Shown: piece after piece, positions 16,238 to 24,773 of the stretch
How the letters are laid out: every line of letters starts with the position of its first letter
How positions within the stretch are numbered: position 1 is the stretch's first letter
Origin: an uncultured Flavonifractor sp.
GTDB lineage: Bacteria > Bacillota > Clostridia > Oscillospirales > Oscillospiraceae
Direction: 5' to 3'
NCBI RefSeq assembly: GCF_944385615.1
Contig: NZ_CALWXV010000028.1
Coordinates: forward strand, 1-32,281
Length of the DNA: 32,281 nucleotides
Translations under genes and position numbers: made by a program
Notes under the pieces: model-generated
Seen by the model: only the letters and a program-made list of their open reading frames with translations
Told to the model about the DNA's origin: nothing
The model's database searches: none

Positions 16238-17359
16238 TCAATACAGCAGGTTCTTCTCAGTCTTGGGATCAAACAGATGAATGAGGTCAGACCGGAAGGT
16301 AAAGTTGACGGCGGTACCGTAGGGGATACCGGCACGATGCTCCTCGGGCAGCTCAGTGGTGGGAATACGCAGCACCACGTCCTTGCCGGCGGCATTCACA
16401 TGGAGGTAGACCTCGCTGCCCATCATCTCGGACACGTCCACCTTGCTGGACACGGTGTGAGGACCGGCCACAGGAGCAAAGGAGATGTGCTCAGGACGGA
16501 TGCCTACCACCACGTCCATATCGCCGACGCTCTTCTCGGTCAGGAGCTTCTGAGCCTTATCAGACACCTCCATGACAGCGTCAGCCACGGCGATCTGATA
16601 CTTGCCGTCCTTCTTCTGCAACTTGGCGTCGAAGAAGTTCATCTGGGGAGAGCCGATAAAGCCGGCCACAAACAGGTTGGCGGGACGGTCAAACACCTCC
16701 TGAGGCGTACCGATCTGCTGGATGAAGCCGTCCTTCATGATGACGATACGATCGCCCAGAGTCATAGCCTCGGTCTGATCGTGGGTCACGTAGATGAAGG
16801 TGGTGTTGATGCGCTGGCGCAGCTTGATGATCTCGGCGCGCATCTGGTTACGCAGCTTGGCGTCCAGGTTGGACAGAGGCTCATCCATCAGGAACACCTG
16901 GGGATCACGGACGATGGCGCGGCCGATGGCCACACGCTGACGCTGGCCGCCGGACAGAGCCTTGGGCTTACGCTCCAGGTACTGGGTGATGTCCAGAATA
17001 GCGGCGGCCTCGCGGACCTTCTTGTCGATCTCATCCTTGGGCACCTTGCGCAGCTTCAGGGCAAAGGCCATGTTCTCATAGACCGTCATGTGGGGATAGA
17101 GCGCGTAGCTCTGGAACACCATGGCGATATCACGGTCCTTGGGCTCCACATCATTCACACGCTTGCCGCCGATGATCAGATCACCCTCGGAAATGTCCTC
17201 CAGACCGGCCACCATCCGCAGCGTGGTGGACTTGCCGCAACCGGAAGGACCGACCAGCACGATGAACTCCTTGTCCGCGATCTCCAGGTTGAAGTCGTGA
17301 ACAGCGGTCACCTTGTTGTCGTAGATCTTCTTGATACCTTTCAGAACCACAGTTGCCAT
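16238..17359 (-). CDS. sugar ABC transporter ATPase, UgpC/MsmK type
   Basis: Product of 373 residues. Walker [10 protein letters not shown] (37-45), Q-loop [10 protein letters not shown], signature LSGGQ (135-139), Walker B VFLMDEP with Glu160, and the switch His193 are intact. A C-terminal TOBE/regulatory domain (from about residue 240) is of the MalK/UgpC kind. It energises CUT1 sugar importers and here is the last gene of the operon with the binding protein and permeases. The frame is open to 17446, but the family N-terminus [14 protein letters not shown] begins at 17359; that ATG has no clear ribosome site, the nearest GGAGG being 23 bases upstream. Because such ATPases are often shared, it may also serve other importers. 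Confidence 0.93.
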   Translation of the reverse strand: MATVVLKGIKKIYDNKVTAVHDFNLEIADKEFIVLVGPSGCGKSTTLRMVAGLEDISEGDLIIGGKRVNDVEPKDRDIAMVFQSYALYPHMTVYENMAFALKLRKVPKDEIDKKVREAAAILDITQYLERKPKALSGGQRQRVAIGRAIVRDPQVFLMDEPLSNLDAKLRNQMRAEIIKLRQRINTTFIYVTHDQTEAMTLGDRIVIMKDGFIQQIGTPQEVFDRPANLFVAGFIGSPQMNFFDAKLQKKDGKYQIAVADAVMEVSDKAQKLLTEKSVGDMDVVVGIRPEHISFAPVAGPHTVSSKVDVSEMMGSEVYLHVNAAGKDVVLRIPTTELPEEHRAGIPYGTAVNFTFRSDLIHLFDPKTEKNLLY

Positions 17360-17551
17360 ATACGTGGACCGTAAGGGCAATACCTCCGCAAATACCCTCT
17401 TGCCCCGGGAGAGCGAAACTCCCGGGACGTTACGACAGGTCTCCACACTGCCGCACCGCCGGCCCGGCGGATTTTCCTCCTTTTTTGCGACTCTTCCGGC
17501 CTATAGGGATGGAGTAGGACCGGAAGGCCAGTATTTGGGGATGCGCTCTAT
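17360..17551 (-). other. leader between nagA and the ATPase gene
   Basis: This 190-base intercistronic stretch contains an AAAGGAGG (17484-17477) with no start codon nearby, a CCGCC/GGCGG palindrome right behind it, and an 8-bp stem CCCGGGAG/CTCCCGGG. No gene or clear promoter is seen; it may set separate expression of the ATPase. Confidence 0.35.
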
Positions 17552-18673
17552 TCAGCCGCGGACCTGTTCGCCGCGGAAGAATACATCTTTCAGTTCCAGA
17601 TTCTGGTCCAGAACCACCACATTGGCCCGCTTGCCGGGCTCCAGGCTGCCTACCCGGCTGAAAATGCCGATGGCCTTGGCCGGATTGACGGCGGCGGCCC
17701 GCACCGCGTCCGCCAGCGGGATGCCGAAGGACACGGCGTTTTTCATGCAGCTCATCAGATCGGTGACGGAGCCGGCCAGGGTGCCGTCCTCCAGGGTGGC
17801 ATACTTGCCCTTCACCTTCACCGCTTGGCCGCCCAGGGTGTAATTACCGTCGGGCATACCGGCGGCCCGCATGGTATCGGAAATCAGGATCACCCGCTTG
17901 GCGCCGAACATCTTGAACACCGCCCGGATCACCGCGGGATGGATGTGAACGCCGTCACAGATCAGCTCCACATTGCACAGGGGCGTATCCAGCGCCGCGC
18001 CCACCACACCGGGGGCCCGGTGGGTAAAGGCAGGCATGGCGTTAAACAGATGGGTCACCTGCCGGGCGCCCAGCCGGAACGCCTCTATGGCAGTATCATA
18101 GTCGGCGGTGGTATGGGCCAGAGAAACGGTGACCTCGCTCTCAACCGCCTCGATAAACTCCATGGCGCCAGGCTCCTCAGGAGCCAGGGACACCAGCTTC
18201 ACCAGACCGTGAGAGGCGGCGATCAGGCGGCGGAGCATATCCACGTCAGGGGCGTGGAGCCAGTCGCCGTTCTGAGCGCCCTTTTTGGCCATGGAGAGGA
18301 AGGGACCTTCCAGGTTGATGCCGCACAGGGCAGCGCCAGGCTTGTCGGCCTCCTTGTGGAGGGCAGCCACCTGACACACCTTGGTCAGCTGGTCCTCCAG
18401 TAGGGTCATACCGGCGGGGCAGATCTGAGTTACGCCCCGGGACAGCTCGTACTGGGCCATGATCTCCAGCCCTTCCGGGTCGGCGTCGGAAAAGTCATGG
18501 CCCTTGCAGCCATGGAAGTGGACGTCGGTCAGGCCGGGAATCACATAACAGCCGCTGGCGTCGTAAGTCTTGCCATCGGAACTGGAGTTGGACAGCAGGC
18601 GGCCGTCAAAGCACACATCCCGCTGGACAAAGCCCTCTTGCAGGTCAAATACCTGAGCACCGGTTATCCGCAT
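17552..18673 (-). CDS. nagA: N-acetylglucosamine-6-phosphate deacetylase NagA
   Basis: Product of 373 residues of the amidohydrolase superfamily. Metal and active-site elements are visible: His52/His54 in DVHFHG, Glu122 in LEGPF, His187, His208 in HLFNAMP, and the catalytic Asp266 in LISDTM. It removes acetate from GlcNAc-6-phosphate to give glucosamine-6-phosphate. Its ATG overlaps the end of nagB by 10 bp, so the two are translationally coupled. Confidence 0.96.
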   Translation of the reverse strand: MRITGAQVFDLQEGFVQRDVCFDGRLLSNSSSDGKTYDASGCYVIPGLTDVHFHGCKGHDFSDADPEGLEIMAQYELSRGVTQICPAGMTLLEDQLTKVCQVAALHKEADKPGAALCGINLEGPFLSMAKKGAQNGDWLHAPDVDMLRRLIAASHGLVKLVSLAPEEPGAMEFIEAVESEVTVSLAHTTADYDTAIEAFRLGARQVTHLFNAMPAFTHRAPGVVGAALDTPLCNVELICDGVHIHPAVIRAVFKMFGAKRVILISDTMRAAGMPDGNYTLGGQAVKVKGKYATLEDGTLAGSVTDLMSCMKNAVSFGIPLADAVRAAAVNPAKAIGIFSRVGSLEPGKRANVVVLDQNLELKDVFFRGEQVRG

Positions 18674-19416
18674 ACCTGCACACCTGCTTCCACCAGTTTA
18701 TGAAGGGCGGCCTTGTCGCCCACCAGAGTCACGTCGGGATGGAGCTGCAGCACAGAGGCGGGAACATCCTTGGTGACGGGGCCGGTAAAGGCCTTCTTCA
18801 CGATCTCCGCCTTCTCCTCGCCGCTGACGATGATGAGAATACGGCGGGCGTTCATGATGTTCTTGATGCCCATGCTCAGGGCGTGGCGGGGCACCTCATC
18901 CCGGCTCTCAAAGAAACGCTTGTTGGCCTCGATGGTGCTCTCAGTCAGATCCACCAGGTGGGTCTCCAGACCAAAGTCATCCCCGGGCTCGTTGAAGGCG
19001 ATGTGGCCGTTGTGGCCCATGCCCAGCAGCTGCAGGTCAATGCCGCCCAGATCCTGGATCAGCTTGTTGTAAGCGGCGCACTCAGCCTCAGGATTCTTGG
19101 CCAGGCCGTTGAGCACATGGGTGTTCTCGGGCTTAATATCGATGTGATCGAACAGATTGTCCTGCATGAAGTAGCGGTAGCTCTGCTCGTGGTGGGGAGA
19201 CAGGCCCAGATACTCGTCCAGGTTGACGGAGCGAGTTTCAGCAAAGGACAGATCGCCCTTCTTGTACCACTCCACCAGCTGCTTGTAAGTACCCACAGGG
19301 GTGCCGCCGGTGGCGAGACCCAGCACACAGTCGGGCTTGTAAATGACCTGGGCGGAGATGATGTTGGCCGCCCGGCGGCTCATAGCCTGGTAATCTTCGG
19401 ACTGATAAATACGCAT
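18664..19416 (-). CDS. nagB: glucosamine-6-phosphate deaminase NagB
   Basis: Product of 250 residues. ATGGTPVGTY binds the phosphate, Asp67 in NLDEYLGL is the base, and GMGHNGHIAFNEP (His138) is the ring-opening segment. It converts glucosamine-6-phosphate to fructose-6-phosphate and ammonia, linking the pathway to glycolysis. AGGAG precedes the ATG. It is followed by nagA with a 10-bp overlap. Confidence 0.97.
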   Translation of the reverse strand: MRIYQSEDYQAMSRRAANIISAQVIYKPDCVLGLATGGTPVGTYKQLVEWYKKGDLSFAETRSVNLDEYLGLSPHHEQSYRYFMQDNLFDHIDIKPENTHVLNGLAKNPEAECAAYNKLIQDLGGIDLQLLGMGHNGHIAFNEPGDDFGLETHLVDLTESTIEANKRFFESRDEVPRHALSMGIKNIMNARRILIIVSGEEKAEIVKKAFTGPVTKDVPASVLQLHPDVTLVGDKAALHKLVEAGVQVCG

Positions 19417-19491
19417 AGTTATGATACTCCTAGCCTTTCATTGTAAACTGGGGCGGACGGGCTGCCGCCCGCCCCTGATGTCCCACAAAAA

Positions 19492-20397
19492 TCAGCAGTA
19501 CTTGGCGATAGCGGCGGTGATCATGGCATGGGCCTCGTCCACCACGGCGGCGTCGCTGTCGATCAGACCGGGCATGGGCTTACGGACGGAGCCGCAGTTC
19601 ACGCCGTTCTTGGCCAGGATGGCCTTCATCACAGCATACAGGTTGCCGTGGGCGGAGCACATCTTGTAGATGATGCGGTCCACATCATTCTGGATCTGGC
19701 GGGCAGGCTCCATCTCGCCCTTCTGGAAGTGCTCATAGATCTTCAGGAAGAGCTCGGGCATGACGGCGTAGGTACCGCCGATTCCGGCGCAGGCGCCCAT
19801 GGCCAGACCGGAGATGTACTGCTCGTCGGGACCGTTGAACACGATGACCCCGGCGTCCTTCCACATCTGGATATCCTGAACAGGCATGGAGGAGTTCTTC
19901 ACGCCGATGACCTTGGGATTCTTCTGCATCTCAGCCAGCAGAGAGGGGGTGAGGGCCACGCCGGCCAGCTGGGGGATGTTGTAGATGACAAAGTCGGTGT
20001 TGGGGGCGGCGGAAGAGATATCGTTCCAATACTGGGCAATACCGTACTCAGGCAGGTGGAAGTAGATGGGAGGAATGGCGGCAATGGCGTCCACGCCCAG
20101 GCTCTCGGCATGGGCGGCCAGCTCCATGCTGTCGGCGGTGTTGTTGCAGGCCACGTGGGCAATGATGACCACCTTGCCCTTGGCCTCGGCCATGACGTTC
20201 TCCAGCACCAGCTTGCGCTCGGCCACGCTCTGGTAGATGCACTCACCGGAGGAGCCGCCCACATACAGGCCGTTGACGCCCTTACCGATGAGGTAGCGGG
20301 TCAGGGCGCGGACTTCGTCGGGGGAAATGTTGCCGGCCTCGTCATAGCAGGCGTAAAAGGCCGGAATCACGCCCTGGTATTTCTTCAGATCGCTCAT
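19492..20397 (-). CDS. nanA: N-acetylneuraminate lyase-like aldolase
   Basis: Product of 301 residues of the DapA/NanA barrel family. GGSSGE (48-52 region) binds the keto-acid carboxylate, Tyr139 is in VIYNIPQLAGV, and the Schiff-base Lys167 is in IGVKNSS. The IYNIP context and neighbours (nagA, nagB, epimerase, sugar ABC importer) favour N-acetylneuraminate lyase, which splits Neu5Ac to N-acetylmannosamine and pyruvate, over dihydrodipicolinate synthase. AAGGA lies 9 bases before the ATG. It follows the permease genes in the same operon. Confidence 0.88.
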   Translation of the reverse strand: MSDLKKYQGVIPAFYACYDEAGNISPDEVRALTRYLIGKGVNGLYVGGSSGECIYQSVAERKLVLENVMAEAKGKVVIIAHVACNNTADSMELAAHAESLGVDAIAAIPPIYFHLPEYGIAQYWNDISSAAPNTDFVIYNIPQLAGVALTPSLLAEMQKNPKVIGVKNSSMPVQDIQMWKDAGVIVFNGPDEQYISGLAMGACAGIGGTYAVMPELFLKIYEHFQKGEMEPARQIQNDVDRIIYKMCSAHGNLYAVMKAILAKNGVNCGSVRKPMPGLIDSDAAVVDEAHAMITAAIAKYC

Positions 20398-20435
20398 TTT
20401 ACAATTCCTTCTCTCAAAACAATTATGGTCCTATA

Positions 20436-21281
20436 TTAACCCTTTACAGCACCCATGGCAATACCCTGGGTAAAATACTTTTGGAAGGCGATAAACACAG
20501 CCACGATGGGAATGGCTGCCAGAGAGGCCCCGGCCATGATCAGGCCGAAGTCAGAGGACATCTCGCCCTGCATGGTGGCGATACCAAGAGAGATGGTGAA
20601 GTTCTTCTCACTGGTCAGCATAATCAGCTGCAGGAAGTAGTCGTTCCAGGAGTTTACGAAGGTAAAGATGGCCAGCGCGCCGACGCCGGGCTTAATCATG
20701 GGGAACACCACGCTGAAGAAGGTCCGGATCTCACCGGAACCATCCACGCGGGCGGCCTCCAGGATTTCATTGGGGATGTTCTCGGAGAACTGCTTCATCA
20801 GGAACACGCCGAAGGGCCAGCCTACGGTTGGCAGGATGACGGCCCACAGGCTGTCGGCCAGGTGCAGGGTGTTCATCTCCTGCAGCAGGGGGATAACGAT
20901 AACCTGCTTGGGCAGGGCCATGGCGCAGATGATGATGGTGAACAGCAGGCCGCGGCCGTAGAAGCGCTTCTTGGCTAGCGCATAACCGGCCAGAGCAGCG
21001 GTCAGGCAGGTGAGCACCAGCGCGCCCACGGCCATAATGACGGTATTCACCAGCCAGCGGCCGGCGGGACGGGTAAAGAGCTTGACGTAGTTTTCCAGGG
21101 TGGGGCTGGTGGGGAACCACACAGGCTCTCTGGAGTTGATGGCGACAGCGTCCTTGAAGGAACCGGTCACGATCCAGTACAGCGGGAAGATGAAGAAAAT
21201 AGCCAAAAGGATCAGAATGATGATGGAGACAATCTTGTATGCACTGGAGGTTCCGGACAGTTTACTTTTTGCTTGATTCAT
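20436..21281 (-). CDS. sugar ABC transporter permease, MalG type
   Basis: Product of 281 residues with about six membrane helices; the first spans residues ~16-38. The EAA loop EAARVDGSGEIRTFF (starting at residue 175) is the contact to the ATPase. It pairs with the MalF-type permease that ends 12 bp upstream. A near-perfect ribosome site (AAGGAGGTGA) overlaps that gene's stop. CUT1 family; substrate inferred from the operon to be an amino sugar or sialic acid. Confidence 0.94.
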   Translation of the reverse strand: MNQAKSKLSGTSSAYKIVSIIILILLAIFFIFPLYWIVTGSFKDAVAINSREPVWFPTSPTLENYVKLFTRPAGRWLVNTVIMAVGALVLTCLTAALAGYALAKKRFYGRGLLFTIIICAMALPKQVIVIPLLQEMNTLHLADSLWAVILPTVGWPFGVFLMKQFSENIPNEILEAARVDGSGEIRTFFSVVFPMIKPGVGALAIFTFVNSWNDYFLQLIMLTSEKNFTISLGIATMQGEMSSDFGLIMAGASLAAIPIVAVFIAFQKYFTQGIAMGAVKG

Positions 21282-21293
21282 CTTCTCACCTCC

Positions 21294-22229
21294 TTAACCG
21301 TTGTCGGTCTTCGCGAACTTGAACTGAATGGCAGAGAAGATCGCGATGATGATGGCCAGGATCACGCCCATAGCGTTGGCGTAACCGAAGTCGTTGTAGC
21401 GATACACCATGTCAAAGATGTAGTACATGATGGTGTTGGTGGAGCCGTTGGGGCCGCCGGAAGTCAGCAGCTGGATCAGTGCGAAGCACTGGAAGGAGTT
21501 GATGGTGGTGATAACCAGGATGTACAGGGTGGTGGGCATGATCTGGGGCCACTTGATCTTCCAGAATACCTGCAGCTTGGTGGCGCCGTCCACCTGAGCG
21601 GCCTCCACCAAAGACTGGTCCACGTTGCCCAGGGCAGCCACATACAGCACGATGGGCTGGCCGATGGAGGTGGTAAACAGGATCATGATGATACACCAGA
21701 TGGCGGTCTTCTCATCACCCAGCCAGTTCTGGTTGGTACCCAGCACCTGATTGAGCACGCCGTAGTAGACGTTGAAGATCCACTTCCACACCACGGTGAC
21801 CGCCACGGTACCGGTGACCACAGGCAGGTAGAAGATGCAGCGGAAGAAAGAGCGGGTAAAGGGCTTCATCTGATAGATGGCGGAGCCCACCCACAGGGAA
21901 AAGGCGGTAACGGTGGGCACTGCCACCACTACGATCAACACGGTATTCCAGAAGCCCTGGATGAACGTGGGGTCCTGGAACATACGGACATAGTTGCTCA
22001 GACCTGCGAAGGTACCCGATTCACCCAGCCCCATGTCCATAAAGCTGTACACCAGGCACATGATCATCGGAAGCACAACGAATCCGATGAAGAAGATCAG
22101 GCTGGGCAGCAGGAACAGGTAGGCCGAAATGGTCTCTCTGCGAACCAAGGCCTTGCTCATGCCGGAAAACTGGGAACGCTTTTCCTTCTTGGGTTTCTTG
22201 CTGGCCGTTGCCACGGCATTTTGCGCCAT
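21294..22229 (-). CDS. sugar ABC transporter permease, MalF type
   Basis: Product of 311 residues. A Lys-rich N-terminus (ASKKPKKEKRS) precedes about six helices; the EAA loop is EAAQVDGATKLQVFW (from residue 209). The frame stays open to 22319, but the ATG at 22229 follows AGGGGAG and gives the normal N-terminus; the upstream part would lie over the hairpin at 22289-22321. It forms the membrane channel together with the MalG-type subunit. Confidence 0.94.
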   Translation of the reverse strand: MAQNAVATASKKPKKEKRSQFSGMSKALVRRETISAYLFLLPSLIFFIGFVVLPMIMCLVYSFMDMGLGESGTFAGLSNYVRMFQDPTFIQGFWNTVLIVVVAVPTVTAFSLWVGSAIYQMKPFTRSFFRCIFYLPVVTGTVAVTVVWKWIFNVYYGVLNQVLGTNQNWLGDEKTAIWCIIMILFTTSIGQPIVLYVAALGNVDQSLVEAAQVDGATKLQVFWKIKWPQIMPTTLYILVITTINSFQCFALIQLLTSGGPNGSTNTIMYYIFDMVYRYNDFGYANAMGVILAIIIAIFSAIQFKFAKTDNG

Positions 22230-22288
22230 GAGTTTCTCCCCTCTTTTCAATGGATTTGCGCGGTATGACACTTTCCTATAAAATGCGA

Positions 22289-22321
22289 CTGTGCCCGCCC
22301 CCTCGCAGGGAGCGGGCACAG
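22289..22321 (-). terminator. intercistronic hairpin between binding-protein and permease genes
   Basis: A 15-bp stem with one C-A mismatch encloses a 3-base CGC loop. On the - strand it is followed by only a weak T stretch (CGCATTTTATAG), so it is likely a partial terminator or mRNA 3' stabiliser, allowing more binding protein than permease to be made. Confidence 0.65.
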
Positions 22322-22352
22322 AAAGTGCATACTGCTATGGAACTTGTGCCGC

Positions 22353-23702
22353 TTACTTGATGTTGGCGTTGCTGGCGGAGACGTACTCGTCAACAGCGGT
22401 CTTCACATCGGTGCCGCCGAAGATCTTCTGGAGCATATTCCACCAGTTGGTGCGCTGCTCGGTCCAGCCGGGGGTCAGGTTGTAGAACCGGCCGGTGTAG
22501 GTGGACATCAGAGCGAAGGGAGCCTTGGTCTCCTCCTCGTCGGTGCCGGCGTACACGTCGCCGAAGTTCTCATGGACGGGGAAGAAGCCGGTCTGCTTGA
22601 TGCACTCAGTGGCCTGAGTCTGATCGTTGCAGACGAAGCGGATGAACTCCTTGGCAGCGTCGATCTTGGCCTGATCGCCATTATCGAAGATGCCCAGGCC
22701 GTAGATGCCCATCTCCAGCTCAGGCACGCCGTCGTCAGAGGGGAAAGCCATGACGTAGGGGGTAAACTGGGTCTGCTCGGCATAGCTGACATAGTTGGAG
22801 TAGTTCCAGCAGAAGGTCATGGCACAGGTCTGGTTGGCAAAGGCCTGCAGCTCGTCGGAAGCCACGAAAGCGGTGTTGCCGTCCAGCTTGCCCTCGCTGA
22901 CCAGAGTCTGGAGCAGCTCCAGAGCCTTCACGTTCTGCTCGGAGTCGGCGGTGTAGGCGGTGCCGTCCTCATTGGTGAAGTAGCCGGAGTACAGGTTGTT
23001 GACAAGAGCACGGGTGCCCTGGTCACCGCCCTGGCCGCCGCAGTACACGATGCCGGGGGTGATGACATTGACGGTGCCGTTGTCAATGGCGGTCTTGACG
23101 GCCTCCAGAGCCTTCACGAAGTTGTCGGTGGTCCAGGTGCGGGTCTCCTCGTCGATGTACTGCAGAGCGCCGGCAGCCTCAAAGACCTCGTAGTTGATGG
23201 CCATGGAGTGAGCGGTCACGCTCAGGGGATACATGTAGTACTTGCCGTCCAGCTGGGAGGCGTTCTTCACGCCGTCGGCGATGTCGGAAGCGGCATCCTC
23301 AGCCCACAGGTCGGACAGGTCAACCATGACGCCGCTGCGGCCCCAGTTGCCCACCAGACGCTCGGGGCCCTCGAAGATCAGGTCGGGGGTGGTGCCGCCC
23401 TGGATGGCGGAGGTCACCTTGGTGTCGCCGTTCTGATAGTCGATGGTCTCATAGGTGATGGAGATCTCGGGATGCACCTTGTTGAAGGCCTCAATGGTGG
23501 CATCCAGGTTGTCGGCAAAGGTGCCGACGGGATAGGTCCACAGGGTCAGCTCTACGGTGTCACCGCTGGCGCCGCCGCTGGGGGTGCTGTTGTTGCCGCC
23601 GGTGGGGGACTGGGTGGTGTCACCACCGCCGCCGCAGGCAGCCAGGCCCAGGGACATAGAGGCAGCCAACATGAGCGCAAGAACACGTTTCGTTTTCTTC
23701 AT
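22353..23702 (-). CDS. sugar-binding lipoprotein of an ABC importer
   Basis: Product of 449 residues. A signal peptide with lipobox LGLAAC (lipidated Cys23) is followed by a Gly/Thr/Ser linker and a family 1 solute-binding fold (LTLWTYPVGTFADNLDATIEAFNKVHPEISITYE). It binds the substrate outside the membrane and delivers it to the two permeases. Ligand inferred: sialic acid or a related amino sugar, because the operon continues with a neuraminate lyase, NagB and NagA. Strong GAGGAGG ribosome site and a consensus promoter at 23764-23792; first gene of the operon. Confidence 0.94.
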   Translation of the reverse strand: MKKTKRVLALMLAASMSLGLAACGGGGDTTQSPTGGNNSTPSGGASGDTVELTLWTYPVGTFADNLDATIEAFNKVHPEISITYETIDYQNGDTKVTSAIQGGTTPDLIFEGPERLVGNWGRSGVMVDLSDLWAEDAASDIADGVKNASQLDGKYYMYPLSVTAHSMAINYEVFEAAGALQYIDEETRTWTTDNFVKALEAVKTAIDNGTVNVITPGIVYCGGQGGDQGTRALVNNLYSGYFTNEDGTAYTADSEQNVKALELLQTLVSEGKLDGNTAFVASDELQAFANQTCAMTFCWNYSNYVSYAEQTQFTPYVMAFPSDDGVPELEMGIYGLGIFDNGDQAKIDAAKEFIRFVCNDQTQATECIKQTGFFPVHENFGDVYAGTDEEETKAPFALMSTYTGRFYNLTPGWTEQRTNWWNMLQKIFGGTDVKTAVDEYVSASNANIK

Positions 23703-23763
23703 CGTTCATCCTCCTCAATTTTCGATAATTTTCGTGATTACACACCGGTAATCCGTTGTGTAG

Positions 23764-23792
23764 ATTGTACAGTTCAACACAAGATTTGTCAA
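23764..23792 (-). promoter_or_regulatory. promoter of the seven-gene ABC/nan/nag operon
   Basis: On the - strand TTGACA (23792-23787) and TACAAT (23769-23764) are separated by 17 bp. A perfect inverted repeat AGATTTG-7-CAAATCT (23782-23802) covers the -35 box, a likely operator. Another dyad, GATTAC-6-GTAATC, lies downstream at about 23736-23753. Confidence 0.85.
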
Positions 23793-23872
23793 TAGCAAAT
23801 CTCATATTTTTTTCTTTTTTTCAATTCCTTGCAAATTATTTTCAGGCAGGATAGCGCGCAGGCAGCCCCATC

Positions 23873-23900
23873 TCGAAAAAGACCTACAGGTCTTTTTCGA
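23873..23900. terminator. terminator after the RpiR-family gene
   Basis: A 13-bp inverted repeat TCGAAAAAGACCT / AGGTCTTTTTCGA separated by AC. The arms carry five A and five T, so it can stop transcription leaving the regulator gene (stop at 23906) on the - strand. Confidence 0.75.
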
Positions 23901-23905
23901 CCAGC

Positions 23906-24763
23906 TTAGATGTGTTTATCCGACAGCACCTCCGCCACCAGCTCCTGTCTGGCCCGGCATCCTTCCCGGTCCCGGCGGCATACCTCGTGGAAAAGCACGT
24001 CCATCAGATAGAGCTGAGCGATGCGGGCCGCCACCGACCCACCCTGGAGGGGCCCCTCCCGGGAGCCGCACTGGAGCACGATGTCGGCATAAGCGGCTCC
24101 AGGGGATTTGGGGAAGCGGGTGACCAGAATGATTCTGGCCTTCCGCTCACGGATGATCCGGAGATTCTTAATCAGCTCCTTGGTGGAACCGGAATAGGAG
24201 AAATAAATCACCAGATCACCGGGCGTCAGCTGGGAGGCGGCGATGGCCTGGAGGTGAGAATCCATCACCGCCGTAAAATTAAGCTGAATGGTGCTGAACA
24301 GATGGGCACATTCCTGGGAGAGGATCATGGATCCCCCCTGTCCCATACAGAGCACCCGGTTGGCGGAGATGATCATATCCGCCGCCCGGCGGACCGCCTC
24401 AGGCTGGATCAGCTCCAGGGTCTGGGCCAGCGCCTCGGTATTGCTGCGGTAAACTGCACGGCACATGCCCTCTATGCTGTCCGCCTCTTCCGCCTCTCCC
24501 CCATCGGCGGCGCTGTGGTCGGGCCGCCCGGCGGTGGCGTTGGCAATGGCCAGCTTGAAGGCGCTGTAGCCCTTATAGCCCAGCCGCTTACAGAAGCGGG
24601 AGATGGTGGCCTCCGCCACCCCCGCCTCCTCCGCCAGCTCGGAGATGGACATAAACTGGGTCTTCTGCTGGTGGATGACCGCATAATCAGCCACCTTTTT
24701 CTCTGCGCTGGTCAGCTGGTAATACTCATGGTTGATCTGCTCAAATACATTACCCAGGGGCAT
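23906..24763 (-). CDS. RpiR/MurR-family regulator of the amino-sugar locus
   Basis: Product of 285 residues. The N-terminal RpiR helix-turn-helix contains ISELAEEAGVAEATISRFCKRLGYKGYSAFK (read in two parts, ISELAEEAGVAEATISR and FCKRLGYKGY, residues ~40-70). A SIS sugar-phosphate domain follows (about 128-263; GQGGSMILSQE, YFSYSGSTKELI). Such proteins sense phosphosugars; the likely signal is ManNAc-6-P or GlcNAc-6-P, as for other sialic acid regulators of this family, by inference. It starts 10 bp after the epimerase stop and is probably cotranscribed with it. Confidence 0.92.
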   Translation of the reverse strand: MPLGNVFEQINHEYYQLTSAEKKVADYAVIHQQKTQFMSISELAEEAGVAEATISRFCKRLGYKGYSAFKLAIANATAGRPDHSAADGGEAEEADSIEGMCRAVYRSNTEALAQTLELIQPEAVRRAADMIISANRVLCMGQGGSMILSQECAHLFSTIQLNFTAVMDSHLQAIAASQLTPGDLVIYFSYSGSTKELIKNLRIIRERKARIILVTRFPKSPGAAYADIVLQCGSREGPLQGGSVAARIAQLYLMDVLFHEVCRRDREGCRARQELVAEVLSDKHI

Positions 24764-24773
24764 TGTGGCCCTC

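Noticed and set aside
19440-19490. GC-rich hairpin between nanA and nagB as a terminator
   Set aside because: The stem has a mismatch and no T run follows on the - strand, and the genes on both sides belong to one pathway, so an internal structure in a continuous operon is more likely.
22344-23795. 483-codon + strand open frame opposite the binding-protein gene
   Set aside because: Shadow frame; the - strand has a lipobox, ribosome site and promoter. The + strand frames at 13227-14333, 15692-17374, 19528-20439, 24732-26144 and 28962-30176 are rejected likewise.
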